Source: Lactobacillus kimbladii (GTDB lineage: Bacteria; Bacillota; Bacilli; Lactobacillales; Lactobacillaceae). From it: a stretch of DNA of 64,000 nt. The stretch spans positions 62,001-126,000 of the forward strand of contig NZ_KQ034007.1 of NCBI RefSeq assembly GCF_000970755.1, given 5' to 3'. This document shows, one piece after another, positions 1-9,061 of the stretch. The notes below the pieces were generated by a model, which searched no databases, was not told the origin of the DNA, and worked only from the letters and a program-made list of their open reading frames with translations. Made by a program: the position numbers and the translations under genes. How positions within the stretch are numbered: position 1 is the first letter of the stretch; the number at the start of each line of letters is the position of its first letter.

Positions 1-1
1 T

Positions 2-790
2 CAGCTTTTTAAAATGGGTGACTGGTGGTATCTGCTTTATTCAGAATATAGCGTGAAAAACAAGGTCTTTTATAGAATGAGTAAAAGTCTGAATGGCCCG
101 TGGCTCAAGCCTAAAGATGAAGCTTTTGACGGTCGAGCTTACTATGCTGCCAGAACGGCTTTTGACGGCAAGCGCCGTGTACTCTTTGGCTGGGTTCCCA
201 CTAAAGTTGGTCTGAATGATATGAACAATTATGAATGGGGCGGTACTTTTGTACCACAAGAGATTTATCAACGAGCAGATAATACGCTAGGTGTACGTCC
301 TGTGGCAGAAATTTGTACAGCTTTTGCAAATAAAACAGAAATTCCGCCACAGGAATTGCAAACTACAGACACTCTTGAAGAAAAAGAACTTATTGAAGAT
401 ACGGGCGAACACTTTTATTTCCATACTAAAATCAGTTTTAGCAAATCTGTCAGTGATTTTTCTATTCGACTTTATCGAAATCCTGCAACAGATGAATCTT
501 ATGAGTTTAGATTTAATTTAGATGAGAACTGCTTAACTTTGGATAAAAACCCTTGTTACAGGTGGTACCAAATGATGAACAAGGGACTTAACAGACCAAT
601 CAATTTAAAGGCTGGCAAAGAGTATGATCTAAAAGTAATTGTGGATGATAATATCCTAACGATTTATCTAGATGGTACTGCGTTAAATGCTCGCGTTTAC
701 CATAAGTTTGGCCATACTTTAAGTGTGACCGTGACTAACGGAACGCTTCAACTTGATCAAATTGAATTTTCCAATGATTATCGTAAATGA
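2..790 (+). CDS. GH32 beta-fructosidase, C-terminal part (cut by window start)
   Basis: The frame is open from base 2, so the 5' part, including the catalytic Asp motif, lies outside the window. What remains resembles the last third of a glycoside hydrolase family 32 enzyme (sucrose-6-phosphate hydrolase, fructanase or levanase): the segment YYAARTAFDGKRRVLFGW matches the end of the GH32 beta-propeller, and about 130 residues follow that fit the C-terminal beta-sandwich. It ends 19 bases before the PTS gene, so the two are probably one operon. It diverges clearly from the complete GH32 enzyme at 2755, so the two may act on different phosphorylated or oligomeric fructosides. The ATG at 14 is internal. 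Confidence 0.85.
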   Translation, partial: QLFKMGDWWYLLYSEYSVKNKVFYRMSKSLNGPWLKPKDEAFDGRAYYAARTAFDGKRRVLFGWVPTKVGLNDMNNYEWGGTFVPQEIYQRADNTLGVRPVAEICTAFANKTEIPPQELQTTDTLEEKELIEDTGEHFYFHTKISFSKSVSDFSIRLYRNPATDESYEFRFNLDENCLTLDKNPCYRWYQMMNKGLNRPINLKAGKEYDLKVIVDDNILTIYLDGTALNARVYHKFGHTLSVTVTNGTLQLDQIEFSNDYRK

Positions 791-809
791 TAAAAGAGGA
801 TCAAAATAA

Positions 810-2717
810 ATGGCAGATTATAATAAAATTGCACAAGAAGTTTTAAAAAATGTTGGTGGTGCAGATAATGTAGTTAGTGCTACACACTGCGTTACCAGGT
901 TAAGGCTAGTTTTAAAAGATGTTAATAAGGCCGACCAAGATGCCCTTAATAACATTGAGGGTACTAAAGGAGTAATATACAACAGCGGGCAACTGCAAAT
1001 AGTATTTGGTCCGGGAGCAGTAGAGCAGGCTTATGATGCTTTTGTTAAAATCTCTGGGACTAAAGAAGTATCAGTTGATCAAATTAAAGATGAAGGTATC
1101 AAAAACAAAAATAAATTTCAGCAAGCATTTAAAGTTTTTGGCGATATCTTTATTCCTATAATTCCAGCTTTTATTGGTGCTGCAATGATCTTAGGTTTAA
1201 GGTCATTACTTGCTACTCCGGGCATGTTTGGTATGACCAAGTCACTAGCCCAGCAGAGTGTGTATGTAGGCGATTTTTGTAAATTTTTAAATGTTATTGC
1301 CACTACATTTAAAATCTTGCCCGTATTAGTAATGTATTCAGCCACTAAGCGCTTTGGTGGTAATCCAATTTTGGGAATATTAGTCGGCTTTGTCATGATT
1401 TCACCTGATTTGGCTGATAGAAATGCTTTTGTGCTGGGAAAAGTTCATCCAGCGTATTGGAATTTATTTGGTCTAAAAATAGCTGCTGTGGGTTTCCAAG
1501 GTGGTGTCTTTGCGGCGATTTTAACTGCATGGTTTCAGGCCAAGGTTGAAAAAATAGCTACTAAATATATACCTCAAGTTGTCTCGTATATACTCGTGCC
1601 TGCGGTTACTTTGCTGGCGGCCAATTTATCTCTGTTTCTAATTTTTGGACCTCTCGGTCTCTGGATTGGGAATATTTTAGGCGGCATTATTAATTTCCTT
1701 TATATGAAAATGAGCGCTTTTGGTGCCTTTGTCTTTGCTGCGGGACTGCAACCTTTAGTGGTAACGGGAACGCATCAAGCTATTCAGGGAATTGAAGCTA
1801 ATTTAATTGTGCAGACAGGATTTGATTATATTCAACCTATTTGGTCAGTTTCCATTATTGCCCAAGGCGGTGGCTGTATTGGGATGTATTTGATTTTAAA
1901 GCAAAAATCCAAGGATCGTGACATTGCTATTTCAAGCTTTATTCCTACGTTAGTCGGAATTACTGAACCCGCTATCTTTGCTGTTAATCTTAAATACAGT
2001 ATTGTGCCTTTCGTATGTTCATTTCTGGGAGCCGGATTTGGCGGAGTTTACATGAAACTGTTAAATGTTAAAGGTTTAGCTCAGGGTCTTACTGTACTTC
2101 CCGGTTTAACGGTTGCCAGACCAATTGGACCGTATGTTATTGGTAACCTAATTGCATTTGTTTTGCCAATTATTTTTATTCTGGTTTGGAATAAATTCAG
2201 GCCGATATTACCGGAAAACAAAAGAAGAGTGGACCACAAAGAAAGCAAAATATTAGTTGCTACTGATGATAATTCTGTCTTAGCACCTGTTGATGGTGAG
2301 TATTTACCTCTTGAAAAAGTTAATGACGAAACTTTTTCCCAAAAATTAGTTGGAGATGGTTTTGCTATTCAGCCGACTACCGGCGACATTTTTGCACCCG
2401 TTAATGGAAAAGTGGTATCAGTTTTTCCGACTAAGCATGCAATTACCTTAAAGAGTGAAAATGGTGTACAAATATTATTGCATATGGGGATTGATACAGT
2501 TGATTTAGGTGGCAAAGGTTTCACAATTTTAGTAAAAGATGGTCAAGAGATTGCTGCCGGCGACCCACTGGCTAAGATGGATTTAAAAGCTATTCAAGCA
2601 GCTGGTAAACAAACTACGGTCATGGTATTATTCCCTGAATATAAAAATGGCTTTACCACCAAGAATAAGGATACAGAAGTAAATCACGGCAATTTGATTT
2701 TGCAATTAAACAAGTAA
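810..2717 (+). CDS. scrA: PTS system sucrose-type EIIBCA component
   Basis: Membrane permease of the phosphotransferase system that imports and phosphorylates a sugar, most likely sucrose to sucrose-6-phosphate. Domain order is EIIB (about residues 1-90, phosphocysteine Cys27 in SATHCVTRLR), EIIC (about 105-455, many hydrophobic segments, with GITEPAIFAVN), then EIIA (about 490-635, ILLHMGIDTVDLGGKGF with the active His near 558). The 635-residue length fits the family. It lies between two GH32 genes, which supports a sucrose or fructo-oligosaccharide substrate; a trehalose or beta-glucoside specificity is less likely. The start has a GAGGATC-type site 10 bases upstream. No local regulator is visible. 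Confidence 0.88.
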   Translation: MADYNKIAQEVLKNVGGADNVVSATHCVTRLRLVLKDVNKADQDALNNIEGTKGVIYNSGQLQIVFGPGAVEQAYDAFVKISGTKEVSVDQIKDEGIKNKNKFQQAFKVFGDIFIPIIPAFIGAAMILGLRSLLATPGMFGMTKSLAQQSVYVGDFCKFLNVIATTFKILPVLVMYSATKRFGGNPILGILVGFVMISPDLADRNAFVLGKVHPAYWNLFGLKIAAVGFQGGVFAAILTAWFQAKVEKIATKYIPQVVSYILVPAVTLLAANLSLFLIFGPLGLWIGNILGGIINFLYMKMSAFGAFVFAAGLQPLVVTGTHQAIQGIEANLIVQTGFDYIQPIWSVSIIAQGGGCIGMYLILKQKSKDRDIAISSFIPTLVGITEPAIFAVNLKYSIVPFVCSFLGAGFGGVYMKLLNVKGLAQGLTVLPGLTVARPIGPYVIGNLIAFVLPIIFILVWNKFRPILPENKRRVDHKESKILVATDDNSVLAPVDGEYLPLEKVNDETFSQKLVGDGFAIQPTTGDIFAPVNGKVVSVFPTKHAITLKSENGVQILLHMGIDTVDLGGKGFTILVKDGQEIAAGDPLAKMDLKAIQAAGKQTTVMVLFPEYKNGFTTKNKDTEVNHGNLILQLNK

Positions 2718-2754
2718 GCGAACTGAAATTTATAAGAATAAGGAAGAAACAAGA

Positions 2755-4170
2755 ATGCGGGTTCCAGCAAAAATTACCAATGAGCGTTATCGCCTTAATT
2801 ATCATGTCTCAACACCTTCCGGATGGATGAATGATCCTAATGGCTTTTCGTATTATCAAGGCTACTACCATATTTTTTATCAGTATTATCCTTATTCATC
2901 TAAAAGAGGACCAATGCATTGGGGACACTATCGTAGTCAAGACCTGATTCACTGGGAAGAACTGCCAATTGCGCTGACGCCAGACAGCCCTGAAGATGAC
3001 AATGGCTGTTATTCTGGCAGTGCGATTGAAAAAGATGGCCGTTTATATCTGATCTATACTGGCAATCATTATTATGATGTGAATGATCATAGTCGTTTTT
3101 GCCAAACGCAAAATGTTGCATATAGTGATGATGGTATTCATTTTACAAAATATAGTGGTAATCCAGTAATTGCCTTACCACCGGCTGATAACTCACAGCA
3201 CTTTCGTGATCCGAAAGTATGGCAACATGGAGATTCATATTATATTATTGTTGGTAGTCAAAATAAGGCAGGACTGGGTCGTGCAATTACTTATAAGTCA
3301 ACTGATTTATTGCACTGGAAATATTTAGGACCAATTGCGGTTTCTCAGGGAAGAGATAATGAAGGATATACGTGGGAGTGTCCAGATCTTTTTTCACTAA
3401 ATGGGCAAGATGTTCTCTTATGTTCGCCGCAGGGAATTGCAGCAAAGGGTAAAAAGTATCTTAATCTTTACCAAACGGGATATTTCATCGGCAAGATGGA
3501 TTATCACCAAAACCAGTTTGCACACGGAGCGTTTCAAGAACTTGATCATGGCCACGATTTTTACGCGGCGCAAACGATGTTAACACCTGATAACCGGCGC
3601 ATTGTCATTGGCTGGCTTGATATGTGGCACGCTGATTTTCCCGAGCAGGCTGATGGCTGGTGTGGTGCTTTAACCTTGCCGAGGGAATTAACTTTAAAGA
3701 ATAATCAGCTGTATATGAAACCCATTAAAGAATTGAAACAGCTGCGGCAAGAAAAAGTTATTGCTGAAAAATTAGTAACTTCCTCACAGCAGATTAATGT
3801 TTCCGATCCGCAGCATCTGGAATTGTTTTTGACAGCTGAAACAGAAAATTGGTCTGGCAATGAGATTAATTTGGTACTCAAAAATAAGCAGGAAAATTTA
3901 GTAACACTCACTTGGAACAAAGGGAATAACGAAGTGGTTTTAACTCGAGCTGATAAACCCGCAGCTGATTCTCGACGCTATGGCAGATTAAGACCAAAGC
4001 CCAATCTGAAAATCCAGGTATTTATTGATACCAGTTCCATTGAGTTTTTCATAAATGACGGTGAACTGGTATTTTCAGAACGGTATTATACTTCTGAAAC
4101 ACCTCAAATTTTGGTCAATGCAGATCAGTCAGTCAAAGTAAATATTATAGGCTATACTTTGGCAAAATAA
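2755..4170 (+). CDS. scrB: Sucrose-6-phosphate hydrolase (GH32)
   Basis: Cytoplasmic glycoside hydrolase that splits sucrose-6-phosphate into glucose-6-phosphate and fructose. GH32 motifs are complete: WMNDPNGF at residues 24-31 (Asp27 nucleophile), FRDPKVW (transition-state stabiliser) and WECPDLF (Glu208 acid/base), followed by a C-terminal beta-sandwich. Length 471 residues is normal. It follows the EIIBCA gene by 37 bases, with a GGAAGAAACAAG site before the ATG, and ends at a strong terminator. No signal peptide, so it acts on the PTS product inside the cell. Confidence 0.9.
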   Translation: MRVPAKITNERYRLNYHVSTPSGWMNDPNGFSYYQGYYHIFYQYYPYSSKRGPMHWGHYRSQDLIHWEELPIALTPDSPEDDNGCYSGSAIEKDGRLYLIYTGNHYYDVNDHSRFCQTQNVAYSDDGIHFTKYSGNPVIALPPADNSQHFRDPKVWQHGDSYYIIVGSQNKAGLGRAITYKSTDLLHWKYLGPIAVSQGRDNEGYTWECPDLFSLNGQDVLLCSPQGIAAKGKKYLNLYQTGYFIGKMDYHQNQFAHGAFQELDHGHDFYAAQTMLTPDNRRIVIGWLDMWHADFPEQADGWCGALTLPRELTLKNNQLYMKPIKELKQLRQEKVIAEKLVTSSQQINVSDPQHLELFLTAETENWSGNEINLVLKNKQENLVTLTWNKGNNEVVLTRADKPAADSRRYGRLRPKPNLKIQVFIDTSSIEFFINDGELVFSERYYTSETPQILVNADQSVKVNIIGYTLAK

Positions 4171-4182
4171 CTTAGGCCATAG

Positions 4183-4213
4183 AAAAAGCGGACACGCAGG
4201 TCCGCTTTTTTAT
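4183..4213. terminator. Bidirectional rho-independent terminator
   Basis: An 11-bp GC-containing stem (AAAAAGCGGAC / GTCCGCTTTTT) with a 6-base loop and T runs on both strands. It sits between the convergent scrB and ECF transporter genes and probably ends both transcripts. Confidence 0.9.
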
Positions 4214-4869
4214 TTTAATGTAAATAGTGCCAGGTTAACTAAAAACAGGATAACAATCGACTTAAGCCAGTCACTTTTTTGAACGGGCACAGGCACGATA
4301 ATTGAGCGCTTGGCGCTCTCACGGTAGCCGTGAGATGCCATACCCTGTGCTAAATTTTCTGCCGAATTAAGCGCAACCAGAATAGCTTTAAAATATAAAA
4401 CAGGTGACCAAAAGCTTAAATAAACTCCTCTCATCATGCCGGCAGTGCGTATTTGTTTAACGGCTTCCTTCATTCTGGGGACGATGTTAAGAGCGGCTAA
4501 AACTCCATAAGCAAACTTACTGGGTAAATGGAAATTTTGCTCAAAAGAGCGTGCTAATTCTGTGGCAGTAGTTCCTATTGATACACAGTAGATAGTCAGG
4601 GTATAGACGTAAATCCGACTGGATAAACTCAGTGCATTTTGCAAATTAGGCTGAGGTGCAAACCAATATAAAGTAGCAAAAACCGTAAATGCAGCAATTA
4701 GCGGCATTAATAAAGTTAAAAGCAGGTTCTTTACTTTGATATGTTTGTAAATTAGATAAATTATGGTAAAAAAGATGATTAACAGATTAGTTAACAAGCT
4801 AGATTTAAGAGATATTTCTATCGAAATAATCAGTGCTAGAAAAAATTTAAAGCTGGGATTCATGATCAC
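4210..4869 (-). CDS. ECF transporter transmembrane (T) component
   Basis: Integral membrane coupling protein of an energy-coupling-factor vitamin transporter, CbiQ/EcfT family, 219 residues. Several hydrophobic segments fill the N-terminal half. The cytoplasmic coupling helices are recognisable by MMRGVYLSFWSP and the later SHGYRES, which stand where EcfT proteins carry their two Ala-Arg-Gly-type signatures. It starts 3 bases after the ATPase gene ends, so it is the second gene of the TPP-riboswitch operon. The riboswitch predicts thiamine, HMP or another thiamine precursor as cargo. The arrangement resembles B. subtilis YkoC beside YkoD, but a YkoE-like S component is absent. Confidence 0.82.
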   Translation of the reverse strand: MIMNPSFKFFLALIISIEISLKSSLLTNLLIIFFTIIYLIYKHIKVKNLLLTLLMPLIAAFTVFATLYWFAPQPNLQNALSLSSRIYVYTLTIYCVSIGTTATELARSFEQNFHLPSKFAYGVLAALNIVPRMKEAVKQIRTAGMMRGVYLSFWSPVLYFKAILVALNSAENLAQGMASHGYRESAKRSIIVPVPVQKSDWLKSIVILFLVNLALFTLK

Positions 4870-4872
4870 ACC

Positions 4873-6231
4873 TCATTTATTCACATAGGTTAAATGCTGG
4901 TCTTTAAAGATGAGGTGGTAGTCACACCAATCTGCCAGATTCCTTAGTTCATGACTAATAATTAAGAGCGTTTGACTACGTGCTTTCTGACTTTCTTTTA
5001 ATAAAGCCATCACCTTCTTAGCAGAGTCCGCATCCAAGCCATTAAGGGGCTCATCAATTAGCAATACATCCTGATCGGAGATCAACATTAGTAAAATTTG
5101 CAGTTTCTTTTGTTGCCCGCCAGATAATGAATAAACCACGTGGTCAAGCAGTGAATCAAGTTTAAGGGAGATTAAAGCCTCGTTTATTTTGTCATCAGTA
5201 AAATAATTGTTGGTTCGCTGCTTTTTGCTTAAATTGATTTCATCCGCAACAGAAACATTGATAAACTGATCAGTCGCGTTTTGAAAAATTTGCCCCACTT
5301 TAAGCAGATACCTGCGAGCTGATAATTTACTGATTTCCTGCTTGTGATAAGTTAAACTGCCTGCATATGGGATCATTTTGGTCAGTGCGTTAAAAAGAGA
5401 AGTTTTGCCAACTCCGTTTGCTCCAGTAATAAGAGTAGTTTTACCAGAAAAGATATTTAAATGTTCCTGCTGTAAAAGTAAGCGGTTTTGTGTAATCTCC
5501 GTATTTTTGAGTTTAAAACAAATTTCTTTGTCATCGTTAGGGATGGCAAAAGTATAAGAAACAGATTCCGTATTTTTTTGCAACAGTTTTTCTTTTTCAC
5601 TGGCAGAAAGTTGCACTAGGTTTTTACCTTGAAATTGAAACAGGTTATCGCAATGGCCTTCATAGTCAGTTAGCACATGATCACTTAAAATAATTGTTTT
5701 CCCTTGATCACGCAGGTGAGCTAATTTAGCAATTAAGAATTTGCGAGCAGCTGGATCACAGCTGGCAAAGGGTTCATCAAGTAAAAAAAGATCGACATTC
5801 ATCGCAACAAGTACAGCTAAAGCAACTCTTTGCTGCTCACCACCAGACATGGTGTTAATTTTTTGATCAAGCAAATAATCAATTTGCGTGAACTGAACAG
5901 CTTCATTCAAGCGTTTTGTATATTGAGTTTTATTAAGACACAGATTTTCTAGTGCAAAAATAATTTCTTCACGTGGCGTTGTCATCGTAAACTGTTCACT
6001 GGCATTTTGAAACATCATAGCTGATTTTAATCCGCCTAAATCTAGGGTACCGGTTAATTGGCCCGCAAATTCGGGATATAAATTCGCTAAAATTTTTAAT
6101 AAAGTAGATTTACCACAGCCGGTTGGACCAACTAATAGTGAAAGTTCTCCAGTAGGAATAGTGAGATTAATATTTGTTAAAATTTTGTTTTGCTTATCGT
6201 ATGAAAAATTCAGGTTATTTAATTTAATCAA
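4873..6231 (-). CDS. ECF transporter double ATPase (two fused ABC domains)
   Basis: One polypeptide carries two ABC ATPase domains that power the ECF transporter. The first has Walker A GPTGCGKST, signature SGGEQQRVALA and Walker B DLFLLDEPFA; the second has GANGVGKTS, SGGQQKKLQIL and VLLIDEPLNG. I place the start at a TTG (6231), giving a protein beginning IKLNNLNFSYDKQ (452 residues). The longer open frame to 6309 runs through the riboswitch and its terminator and cannot be the real N-terminus. The ribosome site before the TTG is weak, so the exact start is uncertain. It is co-transcribed with the T component and resembles YkoD. Confidence 0.85.
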   Translation of the reverse strand: MIKLNNLNFSYDKQNKILTNINLTIPTGELSLLVGPTGCGKSTLLKILANLYPEFAGQLTGTLDLGGLKSAMMFQNASEQFTMTTPREEIIFALENLCLNKTQYTKRLNEAVQFTQIDYLLDQKINTMSGGEQQRVALAVLVAMNVDLFLLDEPFASCDPAARKFLIAKLAHLRDQGKTIILSDHVLTDYEGHCDNLFQFQGKNLVQLSASEKEKLLQKNTESVSYTFAIPNDDKEICFKLKNTEITQNRLLLQQEHLNIFSGKTTLITGANGVGKTSLFNALTKMIPYAGSLTYHKQEISKLSARRYLLKVGQIFQNATDQFINVSVADEINLSKKQRTNNYFTDDKINEALISLKLDSLLDHVVYSLSGGQQKKLQILLMLISDQDVLLIDEPLNGLDADSAKKVMALLKESQKARSQTLLIISHELRNLADWCDYHLIFKDQHLTYVNK

Positions 6232-6241
6232 TTTAGTTACC

Positions 6242-6270
6242 AAAAAAATCGTCAGGACAATGCCTGACGA
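6242..6270 (-). terminator. Riboswitch expression-platform terminator
   Basis: Minus-strand hairpin with a 7-bp stem CGTCAGG/CCTGACG, a 6-base loop and a run of T. It lies between the TPP aptamer and the ATPase gene, as expected for transcription termination when the ligand is bound. Confidence 0.85.
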
Positions 6271-6275
6271 TGTAA

Positions 6276-6357
6276 AATCTTTCGTTTTCCCTTCGCTGGC
6301 ATTATCCATAGCAGGTTCGACGGGTCTGTTCTCAGCCTTTGCGGCACCCCGATGTTA
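6276..6357 (-). promoter_or_regulatory. TPP riboswitch (THI box)
   Basis: Read on the minus strand, the conserved THI-box blocks occur in order: ATCGGGGTGCC, AAGGCTGAGA, ACCCGTCGAACCTG, GGATAATGCCAGCGAAGGGA. This is the thiamine pyrophosphate aptamer. Together with the terminator just downstream, it predicts that the ECF ATPase and T genes are switched off when TPP is plentiful. Confidence 0.95.
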
Positions 6358-6502
6358 AATTCATTATACATAAAAGAAAAATAGATGTCTACATTTACTA
6401 GTATTCTCTCCTTAATTTAAATAACAAAATTCTATTAGTAAGATGAAAATTTGCTATATAATAAATCTATATATTCTAAAATTTGCATAAGAAGGTGAAA
6501 TA

Positions 6503-7441
6503 ATGGCAGCAGTTAAACTTGAACAATATTTAGCCAGTATTTTGGATTCAACTAAGTCCGACACTAATGAAGTAAAAATCAAACCAAAAAATATTAATTT
6601 TGATTTATTCAGAGTATTTTTGGAAAATCGCAATACTGGAGTTCATCGCTACCAAACTACAGCTTCAACTATTTTATATGAAGCTCGGGGATCGGTAAAA
6701 GCCAGAATTAATGATCAGAATTTTTTGCTTAAAGCTGGCAATATCGTGTTTTTACAGAGAAAAAGTAATTATGAAATATTGCAGCAGGGCGAAAATGATA
6801 TATTAGTTAAGTTGGAATTCAACCGTAATTTTAAGATGCTGGATTTTCTGGGAAACTATTCTGTCATGGATTCACGTGAAAAAAAGGTCTTTAAGGCAAT
6901 TACTGACGCTTATAATCAAAAACGCTTATTATTTTTGAATAGTACAGCACTGTCTATATCTGCAAACGCACTAAAAAAAGTAATTGATGAATATCTTAAT
7001 CAGGATCTTTACACCCGTCAGGTAATTTTAGCAGAGTTAAACTTGTTATTAATTGCTGCAGTTAGAAATCAAGATTTAGCGACAGCACCTGTGACCAACC
7101 ATCAATTTGTTCAAACTGATTTAGAAAATTATATTGATGCGCACTTTACTGACATAACACTTAATGACACTGCTAAACATTTTGGCTTTAATCCTAATTA
7201 CTTTTCAAGTTTGGTTAAACAAAAAACTGGTAAAAGTTTCGTCGAACATGTTGATGAAAGGCGTATGCAAGAGGCGCGAAATTTGCTTGCCCGACCAGAT
7301 ATTTCCGTAAAAGAAATAATTGCACGGGTAGGTTACAGTGGCAAGTCCTTCTTTTATAAAAAATTTAGTGAATATTATCATGAAACGCCAGTCCAAATGC
7401 GGGCCGAATTATTTAGACAGGCAAACATCAACTTAAAATAA
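6503..7441 (+). CDS. AraC-family transcriptional regulator
   Basis: 312-residue regulator. The N-terminal about 180 residues look like a cupin-type sensor (VKARINDQNFLLKAGNIVFL). The C-terminal about 100 residues hold the two helix-turn-helix motifs of AraC proteins, with NPNYFSSLVKQKTGKSF and the typical GYSGKSFFYKKFSEYYHETP ending. An AGAAGGTGA ribosome site precedes the ATG. It diverges from the ECF operon and faces htpX. The ligand and target genes cannot be told; a carbohydrate sensor is the commonest role for this architecture in lactobacilli. Confidence 0.85.
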   Translation: MAAVKLEQYLASILDSTKSDTNEVKIKPKNINFDLFRVFLENRNTGVHRYQTTASTILYEARGSVKARINDQNFLLKAGNIVFLQRKSNYEILQQGENDILVKLEFNRNFKMLDFLGNYSVMDSREKKVFKAITDAYNQKRLLFLNSTALSISANALKKVIDEYLNQDLYTRQVILAELNLLLIAAVRNQDLATAPVTNHQFVQTDLENYIDAHFTDITLNDTAKHFGFNPNYFSSLVKQKTGKSFVEHVDERRMQEARNLLARPDISVKEIIARVGYSGKSFFYKKFSEYYHETPVQMRAELFRQANINLK

Positions 7442-7475
7442 AAAGCAACCTTGACTAAAAAAGGTTGCTTTATTT
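7442..7475. terminator. Bidirectional terminator
   Basis: Stem AAGCAACCTT / AAGGTTGCTT with an A/T-rich loop and a T run on the plus strand and A run (T on minus), between the convergent araC-type gene and htpX. Confidence 0.85.
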
Positions 7476-7477
7476 TA

Positions 7478-8374
7478 TTACATTTTTTCTAAGCGGCTAA
7501 TCCTGTCAGCTGTTGGCGGGTGACTGTCAAATAAGTGAGCAAAACTGCGCTTTTTACGTACAGGATCTTCAATATACATGCCGGCACTGCTTGGGTCGGC
7601 TTTTTTCATGGGCTCGGAACCGTCAATCTTTTCTAAAGCAGAAATCAGTCCTTGCGGGTTGCGAGTTAATTCTACTGAAGAGGCATCAGCCAGATATTCC
7701 CGATTTCGCGATAATGCCATTTGCGCTAAACTGGCACAAATAGGACCCAGAATTAACACAAATACAATAGCCACGATCTTAAAAATGACTACAATAGTAC
7801 CACCATTGTCGTTATCGCTGTCGCGATCATCGTCAATCCACCAAATATAGCGACTGGCAATACCTGACAAATAAGAAATGACACCAACTAATACTGCGGC
7901 AATAGTAGAAACTAAAATATCATAGTTTCTAATGTGAGAAATCTCATGACCTAAAACGCCTTCCAGTTCTTCGCGGTTCATCATGTCAAGTAAGCCCTGA
8001 GTAACTGCCACAGCAGAATGGTTGGGATCACGTCCGGTTGCAAAAGCATTAGGACTAGGATCATCAATAATAAAAACTCGCGGCATTGGCACCCGACCGA
8101 CCAGTGCCATATCTTGTACAACGTGCCACAGTTCAGGATTATCTTGCTCTTGGACTTCTTGAGCATGATTAAGACTCATAACCATATTGGCCGGGTTAGG
8201 CAGGACAATTAGCATGTAAATCAAGCTAAAAACCACAGCAATAATTAATCCTAAAACAGGCCGGTTGCCAAAAAGATAACCAAGACCTGCCCCTACAAGT
8301 GCCAAAATAATGACAAATAATCCCATAATCCCAACGGTTTTACGTTTATTGCTGGCAATTTGTTGAAATAACAT
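7478..8374 (-). CDS. htpX: Membrane zinc metalloprotease HtpX
   Basis: M48-family protease that degrades misfolded membrane proteins. Two N-terminal membrane segments (residues about 15-60), the zinc-binding HEISH motif in LEGVLGHEISHIRNYD, two further membrane segments and the downstream Glu-containing SRNREYLADASSVELT region are all present; the length of 298 residues is normal. It follows lemA by 17 bases, the common lemA-htpX pair in lactobacilli, so the two are probably co-transcribed as part of envelope stress care. Confidence 0.93.
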   Translation of the reverse strand: MLFQQIASNKRKTVGIMGLFVIILALVGAGLGYLFGNRPVLGLIIAVVFSLIYMLIVLPNPANMVMSLNHAQEVQEQDNPELWHVVQDMALVGRVPMPRVFIIDDPSPNAFATGRDPNHSAVAVTQGLLDMMNREELEGVLGHEISHIRNYDILVSTIAAVLVGVISYLSGIASRYIWWIDDDRDSDNDNGGTIVVIFKIVAIVFVLILGPICASLAQMALSRNREYLADASSVELTRNPQGLISALEKIDGSEPMKKADPSSAGMYIEDPVRKKRSFAHLFDSHPPTADRISRLEKM

Positions 8375-8391
8375 AAAAGTTGACCTGGTAT

Positions 8392-8952
8392 TTAAAACTT
8401 AACTTTAGGTACTTCTTTTTCAGATTCACTGGTTTGCAAGTAGTCAACTTTCTTAAAGCCGTGAATGTGAGCAACAATATTAGACGGGAAAGTTAACAGC
8501 TTTTGGTCGTAAAGTGCAGCAGAAGAATTGTAAAGTTGTCTTGAATAGGCAATTTTGTTTTCAGTGTTAGTTAATTCTTCTTGCAGTTTCAAGAAGTTTT
8601 GGTTGGCTTTAAGGTCCGGATAGTTTTCTGATAAGGCAAAAATTGATTTAAGGGCATCAGAAATCTGATTAGAAACCTTTAAGGTTTGGGCGTGATCATC
8701 GCTGGGAATATTTGTTAACTGATTACGCAATTGTACAACATTTTCCAATGTTTCTTTTTCGTGTTTGGCGTAGCCCTTAGTTGTTTCGACTAAGTTAGGA
8801 ATCAAGTCGTTACGCCGCTTTAGTTGTACATCAATCTGACTCCAAGACTCATCGGTGTATACTTTGGCTTTTTGTAAACTGTTGTAAACTGTAATATAAA
8901 GTGCAATTAATAAAACAACAATAATTACAATTACCCAAGTTAAACTATTCAT
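8392..8952 (-). CDS. lemA: LemA family protein
   Basis: 186-residue LemA protein: one N-terminal membrane anchor (residues about 4-26) followed by a helical outside or periphery domain with the family block SWSQIDVQLKRRNDLIPNLV. The biochemical role of LemA proteins is not settled. An AGGAGG site lies upstream of the ATG. First gene of a lemA-htpX operon. Confidence 0.93.
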   Translation of the reverse strand: MNSLTWVIVIIVVLLIALYITVYNSLQKAKVYTDESWSQIDVQLKRRNDLIPNLVETTKGYAKHEKETLENVVQLRNQLTNIPSDDHAQTLKVSNQISDALKSIFALSENYPDLKANQNFLKLQEELTNTENKIAYSRQLYNSSAALYDQKLLTFPSNIVAHIHGFKKVDYLQTSESEKEVPKVKF

Positions 8953-9061
8953 AGTATTCCTCCTTATATGTATCTCTTAATTATAACTGATTAAGGACCT
9001 TTTGAATATAAAAAAGAAGCTTATACTATCTTTCATTAGCAAAGCTTTACTAAATTGTATC

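Noticed and set aside
6232-6309. N-terminal extension of the ECF double ATPase
   Set aside because: It translates the TPP aptamer and terminator, which are RNA structures.
7578-8212. Plus-strand open frames opposite htpX
   Set aside because: No ribosome sites; shadows of the htpX coding strand.
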